Assembly (NCBI GenBank): GCA_964416175.1
Contig: CAYQDF010000112.1
Coordinates: forward strand, 1-10,279
Origin: CAYQDF01 sp964416175
GTDB taxonomy: Bacteria > Chloroflexota > Anaerolineae > Anaerolineales > UBA4823
Direction of reading: 5' to 3'
DNA: 10,279 nt
The translations under genes and the position numbers were made by a program. Position 1 is the stretch's first letter. Every line of letters begins with the position of its first letter. The notes under the pieces were generated by a model. The model was not told the DNA's origin. It saw only the letters and a list, made by a program, of their open reading frames with translations, and did not search any database. Of this stretch, positions 7,338 through 10,279 are shown in pieces.

Positions 7338-7558
7338 TGGATTAGAATTTCCAGCAACCTGACTTTTTCCAGGGTTGCAGAAGGCAGGCGCTCTGCGCGG
7401 AGCATGTGTGGTCGACGAGCGTCTGTCCTCCAGAGTACGCTTCCTTCGCCCCTGCTGGAGCAGATACTGCGCAGCAACGACCGCTGCTCCGCTCAGGGTG
7501 CATCCACCTGAAAACTGTCGGGTGGCCAGTTGAATATCTTTTGGGTAACTTACCCGGC

Positions 7559-8242
7559 ATGCCTTATTTAGAGAAAAGACCCGACCGCAGAGTTAACCGC
7601 ACCCGCAGCGCGCTGCGGGCCGCGCTGCTCAACCTCCTGGACGAGAAAAGTTACGATGCCATCACCGTGGAGGAGATCACTGCGCGGGCGGATGTCAGCC
7701 GCCCGACCTTTTACCTGCACTACAAAGACAAAGACGACCTGCTGGTCGATCACCTCAATGACATAGCCGACGAAAAGGTCAGCGAGCTGCTCAAAGTGCC
7801 GCTGGACGCCTGGCGGATGCAGGATACCGTCTCGGGGCCTACTGCGCAGCCGGTGCGCCCGGTGCTGGTGGCTTTTCAGCATGTGGCTGAATATGCCGAC
7901 CTCTACCGCCTGGTGCTGCACGGGGAGGGCGGGTCCCAGCTCTCTGAGCGCCTGAATCGGATCATCCGCCGGGCTGTGGACGCCTTCCTGCGGGCGAAGC
8001 TGGAAAGCGGCGAGATGCAGTTTAACCTTCCACTGCCTGTCGCGCTCCTGGCGAATTATTTTTCCGGGGCTTTCCTTGGGTGTGTGAACTGGTGGCTCGA
8101 GGAGGGATTGTCGCTGTCACCGGAAGAAATGACCCGCCACTTCCAGCAGTTATTTTTTCCGGGGTTGCGGCGCCTGCTCGGGCTGCAAGAGTCATATTCG
8201 AACTGGTCAGGACTGGAAAGGGCCGGCGATGAGGGAGGGTAG
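7559..8242 (+). CDS. TetR/AcrR-family transcriptional repressor
   Basis: This 227-residue DNA-binding regulator, read from ATG 7559, has an N-terminal helix-turn-helix domain at about 12-62. ALLNLLDEKSYDAITVEEI (22-40) leads into TARADVSRPTFYLHYKDKDDLL (41-62), the TetR hallmark with the recognition helix and the conserved F-Y-x-H-Y/F block. The rest is helical. Its end (NYFSGAFLGCVNWWLEEG, then LSLSPEEMTRHFQQLFFPGL) resembles the C-terminal region of the Bacillus-type TetR_C_8 group, by recall. The start is uncertain. No Shine-Dalgarno precedes ATG 7559, and an in-frame TTG six codons earlier or GTG 7406 are alternatives. The domain boundary favours 7559. It lies head-to-head with the efflux operon and most likely represses the operon and itself, being released by a ligand that the pump exports. 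Confidence 0.87.
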   Translation: MPYLEKRPDRRVNRTRSALRAALLNLLDEKSYDAITVEEITARADVSRPTFYLHYKDKDDLLVDHLNDIADEKVSELLKVPLDAWRMQDTVSGPTAQPVRPVLVAFQHVAEYADLYRLVLHGEGGSQLSERLNRIIRRAVDAFLRAKLESGEMQFNLPLPVALLANYFSGAFLGCVNWWLEEGLSLSPEEMTRHFQQLFFPGLRRLLGLQESYSNWSGLERAGDEGG

Positions 8243-8399
8243 CTCCCCCTCTCCTGAAATCGACCCGCGCCGCTTCCGACGCCTCGGGATCGACGGCGGG
8301 CCGCAAACGAAGGATGTCCTCCTGCTCCCAGGCAGGGTGATCGGCGGGCGGCGGCGAGAGGCAGCTCATGCCCTGCACCTGATGTGCTATTTGTGCTAA
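8229..8399 (+). CDS. possible small ORF, 56 residues, overlapping the repressor stop
   Basis: ATG 8229 begins 14 bases inside the repressor gene, in another frame, and the ORF ends at TAA 8397-8399. AAAGGG lies a few bases upstream. The predicted peptide is basic and ends in a Cys pair (LMCYLC). I recognise no family, and the frame could be open by chance in GC-rich DNA. Overlap with the repressor end would allow translational coupling. Confidence 0.2.
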   Translation: MREGSSPSPEIDPRRFRRLGIDGGPQTKDVLLLPGRVIGGRRREAAHALHLMCYLC

Positions 8400-8412
8400 A
8401 CTATACGCACAT
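8379..8412 (+). promoter_or_regulatory. possible promoter/operator before the PAS protein gene
   Basis: TGTGCTA occurs twice as a direct repeat (8383-8389 and 8392-8398), followed by the inverted half-site GCACA (8407-8411). TGTGC (8392-8396) and GCACA form a 5-bp inverted repeat around a 10-base AT-rich centre that includes TATACG (8402-8407), a weak -10. CTGATG (8379-8384) is a weak -35 at 17 bases. The cluster falls about 75 bases before the start codon, in the only AT-rich patch of the gap, but none of the boxes is strong. Confidence 0.3.
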
Positions 8413-8486
8413 AAGCCAGTGGATCGATTCTGATCCAAGCTGCCGTTTCAGCCAGGTGTTAACCCATATCTCTGGGAGTGGTCAAA

Positions 8487-10052
8487 ATGAAAAGCGATCG
8501 TGAACCACGGTATTTTTCATCCTTCTGGATGGCCTTGCTGGGATTCGTCCTGGGGCTGATCGTCGTCATCGCAGCGACAATTTCTGGTCTTTACTTCCGC
8601 AGCCTCCCCCTCTCGATCGATTCGATTGTGCAGCTGCATTTATCGGAACCGATCTTGTGGACGGTCGATGTCGTTCCGTTTCTGGGGGCGATCGTGCTGG
8701 GCATCTTCGGGGGCCGGCTGGATGAGAGCGCTCGCGTCCGCTGGCAGGCTCAGCGCGCCATCCAGCACCGTGACCAGGAAATCCAGCGTCTGAATGCGGA
8801 GGTCTCCGCCCAGGAGGAGGCCCGCCAGAAGCTCGACCTGACCATCGGCCGCGGCAAGCGCGATTGGGAAGCCACCTTCGACGCCGTCGGGGACATGATC
8901 CTGATCACCGATGTGAGCGGAAAAGTGCTGCGCTGCAACCGCGCCACCAGCCACGCCTTCCAGGAAAGCTTCGAGAACCTGATCGGTCGGCAGATCGAGC
9001 ATTTATTCTTCGGCGCCTCGAACGGCGGTCACTTCCCGATCCCCGCCCAGAAGGCGGAGATGCGGTTCCCCAAGCTGACTGGCTGGTACGAGGTCTCCAC
9101 CAACCCCATCATGGTCGAAGAGGGGCGGGCGGCGACGATTTACGTCATCCGGGAGATCACCGACCGGAAGCTGGCGGTCCTCGACCTCTCCCGCCAGAAG
9201 GAATATTACGAAGCCCTCGTCCGCAACAGCCCCTTCGCCATCGTCACCCTCAACCTCGACCAGCGCGTGGTCGCCTGCAACCCGGCCTTCGAATCGATTT
9301 TCGGATACACCGAGATGGACGTGCTGGGGCAGGAACTGGACCCGCTCGTCGCGCCGCCAGATAGGATGGAGGAGGCGCGCGCCCTGACCGAATCCGTCAG
9401 GACAGGCGAGGTGGTGCACAAAATCACGCGCCGCAGGCGGAAGGACGGCTCCCAGCTGGACGTGGAAGTCTACGGCATCCCGGTTGTCCTTTGGAGAAAA
9501 CAAATCGGTATCCTGGCTTTGTACCACGACATCTCGCAGCTGATCCCGGGCCGGCCGGAGGAAGGCGCTGCGGTGACCTTCGCAGCTGAGCCAGAGGCAG
9601 AACTCCCCGCGCTTGAACAGGATTCGCCAGAAGATCCCTCCCCGTCAACTATTCCCATCGAAACCATCGAGGGCATCGGTCGTGCATATTCCAACCGCCT
9701 GCACGAGGCAGATGTGCGGAACACGACCGACCTGCTCAACCAGGCCGGCAGTCGAGCGGAGCGGCGGGAGCTGGCAGCGAAGACCGGCCTCTCCCCCAAG
9801 CTGATCCTGCGCTGGGTGAACATCGCGGACTTGATGCGCGTGCCGGGCGTCGGCAAGGAATTCAGCGAGCTGCTCGTGGCGAGCGGAGTCAACACGGTTA
9901 AAGAGCTGCGCCAGCGCGTCCCCGAAAACCTGCACGCCGCGATCATGGAGATCAACGCCGAAAAGAACCTGGCCCGCCGCGCGCCCAGCCTGGGCGAGGT
10001 GGAATCCTGGGTGCGGGCCGCGCAGGAATTGGACCCGGTCGTCGAATATTGA
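8487..10052 (+). CDS. membrane-anchored double-PAS sensor protein with C-terminal DUF4332-like domain
   Basis: This 521-residue protein has no kinase, cyclase, GGDEF or HTH output. Two membrane segments (about 14-36 and 60-76) flank a short external loop. Then come a charged coiled coil (82-122), PAS 1 (125-227, ending in REITDRK), PAS 2 (238-352, with NSPFAIVTLNLDQRVVACNPAFE, ending in ALYHDISQL) and an acidic Pro/Glu linker (353-390). The C-terminal domain (391-515) has two helix-hairpin-helix-like turns, IEGIGRAYSNRL (394-405) and VPGVGKEFSELL (452-463), followed by VNTVKELRQR. That layout matches DUF4332, a domain of unknown role related to DNA- or protein-binding hairpin folds. I chose ATG 8487 because GGGAG lies eight bases upstream; GTG 8478 overlaps that site. 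It is monocistronic and carries the same sense as the repressor gene. It probably senses a signal at the membrane and passes it on by protein contact. Confidence 0.85.
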   Translation: MKSDREPRYFSSFWMALLGFVLGLIVVIAATISGLYFRSLPLSIDSIVQLHLSEPILWTVDVVPFLGAIVLGIFGGRLDESARVRWQAQRAIQHRDQEIQRLNAEVSAQEEARQKLDLTIGRGKRDWEATFDAVGDMILITDVSGKVLRCNRATSHAFQESFENLIGRQIEHLFFGASNGGHFPIPAQKAEMRFPKLTGWYEVSTNPIMVEEGRAATIYVIREITDRKLAVLDLSRQKEYYEALVRNSPFAIVTLNLDQRVVACNPAFESIFGYTEMDVLGQELDPLVAPPDRMEEARALTESVRTGEVVHKITRRRRKDGSQLDVEVYGIPVVLWRKQIGILALYHDISQLIPGRPEEGAAVTFAAEPEAELPALEQDSPEDPSPSTIPIETIEGIGRAYSNRLHEADVRNTTDLLNQAGSRAERRELAAKTGLSPKLILRWVNIADLMRVPGVGKEFSELLVASGVNTVKELRQRVPENLHAAIMEINAEKNLARRAPSLGEVESWVRAAQELDPVVEY

Positions 10053-10072
10053 CAGATAGTACTTAATCCCCA

Positions 10073-10101
10073 TTGAATTTCGCCGGGTAATCTGTTAATG
10101 T
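10073..10101 (+). promoter_or_regulatory. weak candidate promoter for the terminal small ORF
   Basis: TTGAAT (10073-10078) and TAATGT (10096-10101) are 17 bases apart in an AT-rich patch after the PAS gene. They match consensus at four and three of six positions. The pair would place a start point just ahead of a good ribosome site at 10113-10117. Confidence 0.2.
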
Positions 10102-10126
10102 ATGGGCGCGTGCAGGAGAGAGAAGA

Positions 10127-10279
10127 ATGCACCAAAACGCCGCTCGAGACCGGAAGAATGGCACGGGCGGCAAGGATCAGATAGCTGTTTCCCCACCCAA
10201 CACCCCCCAAAAGTCCCTCCTTTTCGCGCCATGGACAAGGAGGGACCCGCAAAATCCTTGCAGGCCCGTCAAGATGTGA
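10127..10279 (+). CDS. possible small ORF, 50 residues
   Basis: ATG 10127 is preceded by AGGAG at nine bases, a near-ideal ribosome site, and the frame closes with TGA at the last base of the window. The predicted peptide is basic and Pro/Asn/Lys-rich with no recognised domain. Base composition is unlike the neighbouring genes: it has runs of C and A and no GC bias at third positions. A perfect inverted repeat lies inside it. Either a leader peptide or chance would fit; I favour chance. Confidence 0.2.
   Translation: MHQNAARDRKNGTGGKDQIAVSPPNTPQKSLLFAPWTRRDPQNPCRPVKM
10213..10246. terminator. perfect 10-bp inverted repeat, possible terminator
   Basis: GTCCCTCCTT (10213-10222) and AAGGAGGGAC (10237-10246) pair without mismatch around a 14-base loop. 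On the minus strand the stem is followed by TTTT and then a G-run, so it could end leftward transcription coming from beyond the window. On the plus strand no T-run follows, so it is a weaker stop for the PAS gene 160 bases upstream. Confidence 0.45.

Larger units (their letters stand above)
7197..7558. other. divergent intergenic control region
   Basis: This 362-base gap separates the ABC operon from the repressor gene. The left part holds the operon ribosome site and leader, and 7288-7350 is the AT-rich promoter and operator island. The right part (7350-7558) is GC-rich again and would be the repressor leader. It can form small hairpins, such as GCTC-TGCGCG-GAGC (7390-7403) and CCACC...GGTGG (7504-7525), but I recognise no riboswitch or RNA family. 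The repressor frame remains open back to a GTG at 7406, but that extension has no family resemblance. Confidence 0.6.

Noticed and set aside
7406..7558. N-terminal extension of the TetR protein from GTG 7406
   Set aside because: TetR domains normally begin within about 10-20 residues of the start; the extra 51 residues have no conserved character.
8022..8438. Leftward 138-codon frame over the repressor 3' end
   Set aside because: Half of it is antisense to the repressor and the rest has no motif or ribosome site.

Overview
The window looks like a piece of a high-GC bacterial chromosome, most likely from a Chloroflexota (Anaerolineae-like) organism. The grounds are protein style (a lipoprotein HlyD-type adaptor paired with a two-FtsX permease, a PAS protein ending in a DUF4332-like domain, a TetR regulator) and the short dispersed repeats of the 'cattctgagcgg...' and 'gtcattgcgag...' kinds. 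This placement rests on recall, not on a search. No rRNA, tRNA, transposase, CRISPR array or phage gene was seen.

Left part (1-1850): three and a third copies of a 43-bp direct tandem repeat (1-144) precede a leftward GHMP-family sugar kinase, probably D-glycero-D-manno-heptose 7-phosphate kinase (238-1236). To its right is a gene-poor stretch with a fold-back (MITE-like) repeat, then a previously unmarked rightward relic that keeps the Asp-Gly-Gly and Ser-Leu-Gly-Thr-Gly blocks of a patatin-like phospholipase (about 1519-1848).

Middle (1789-7196): a leftward, probably four-gene export operon. In transcription order it encodes ATPase A (7196-6468), ATPase B (6464-5628), a large permease with two FtsX-type halves that starts at TTG 5611, and a lipoprotein adaptor with a long coiled coil (3096-1789). 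The four products form a MacAB/YknXYZ-like system that probably exports an amphipathic compound, drug or peptide. The two distinct ATPases suggest a heterodimeric motor. ATPase B lacks the Arg that usually follows the ABC signature.

Control region (7197-7558): a TetR-family repressor gene (7559-8242) runs the opposite way. Between it and the operon lie two back-to-back TATAAT boxes, 7301-7306 leftward and 7332-7337 rightward. They enclose two adjacent 17-bp ACA-N-TGT-centred sites that would be natural operators for the repressor. The picture is a self-regulating efflux module.

Right part (8243-10279): a membrane-anchored protein (8487-10052) carries two PAS domains and a C-terminal DUF4332-like helix-hairpin-helix domain, with no kinase, cyclase or other known output. 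It is the least explained protein in the window. A short tail region follows, with a possible 50-residue ORF and a perfect 10-bp inverted repeat that may be a terminator.
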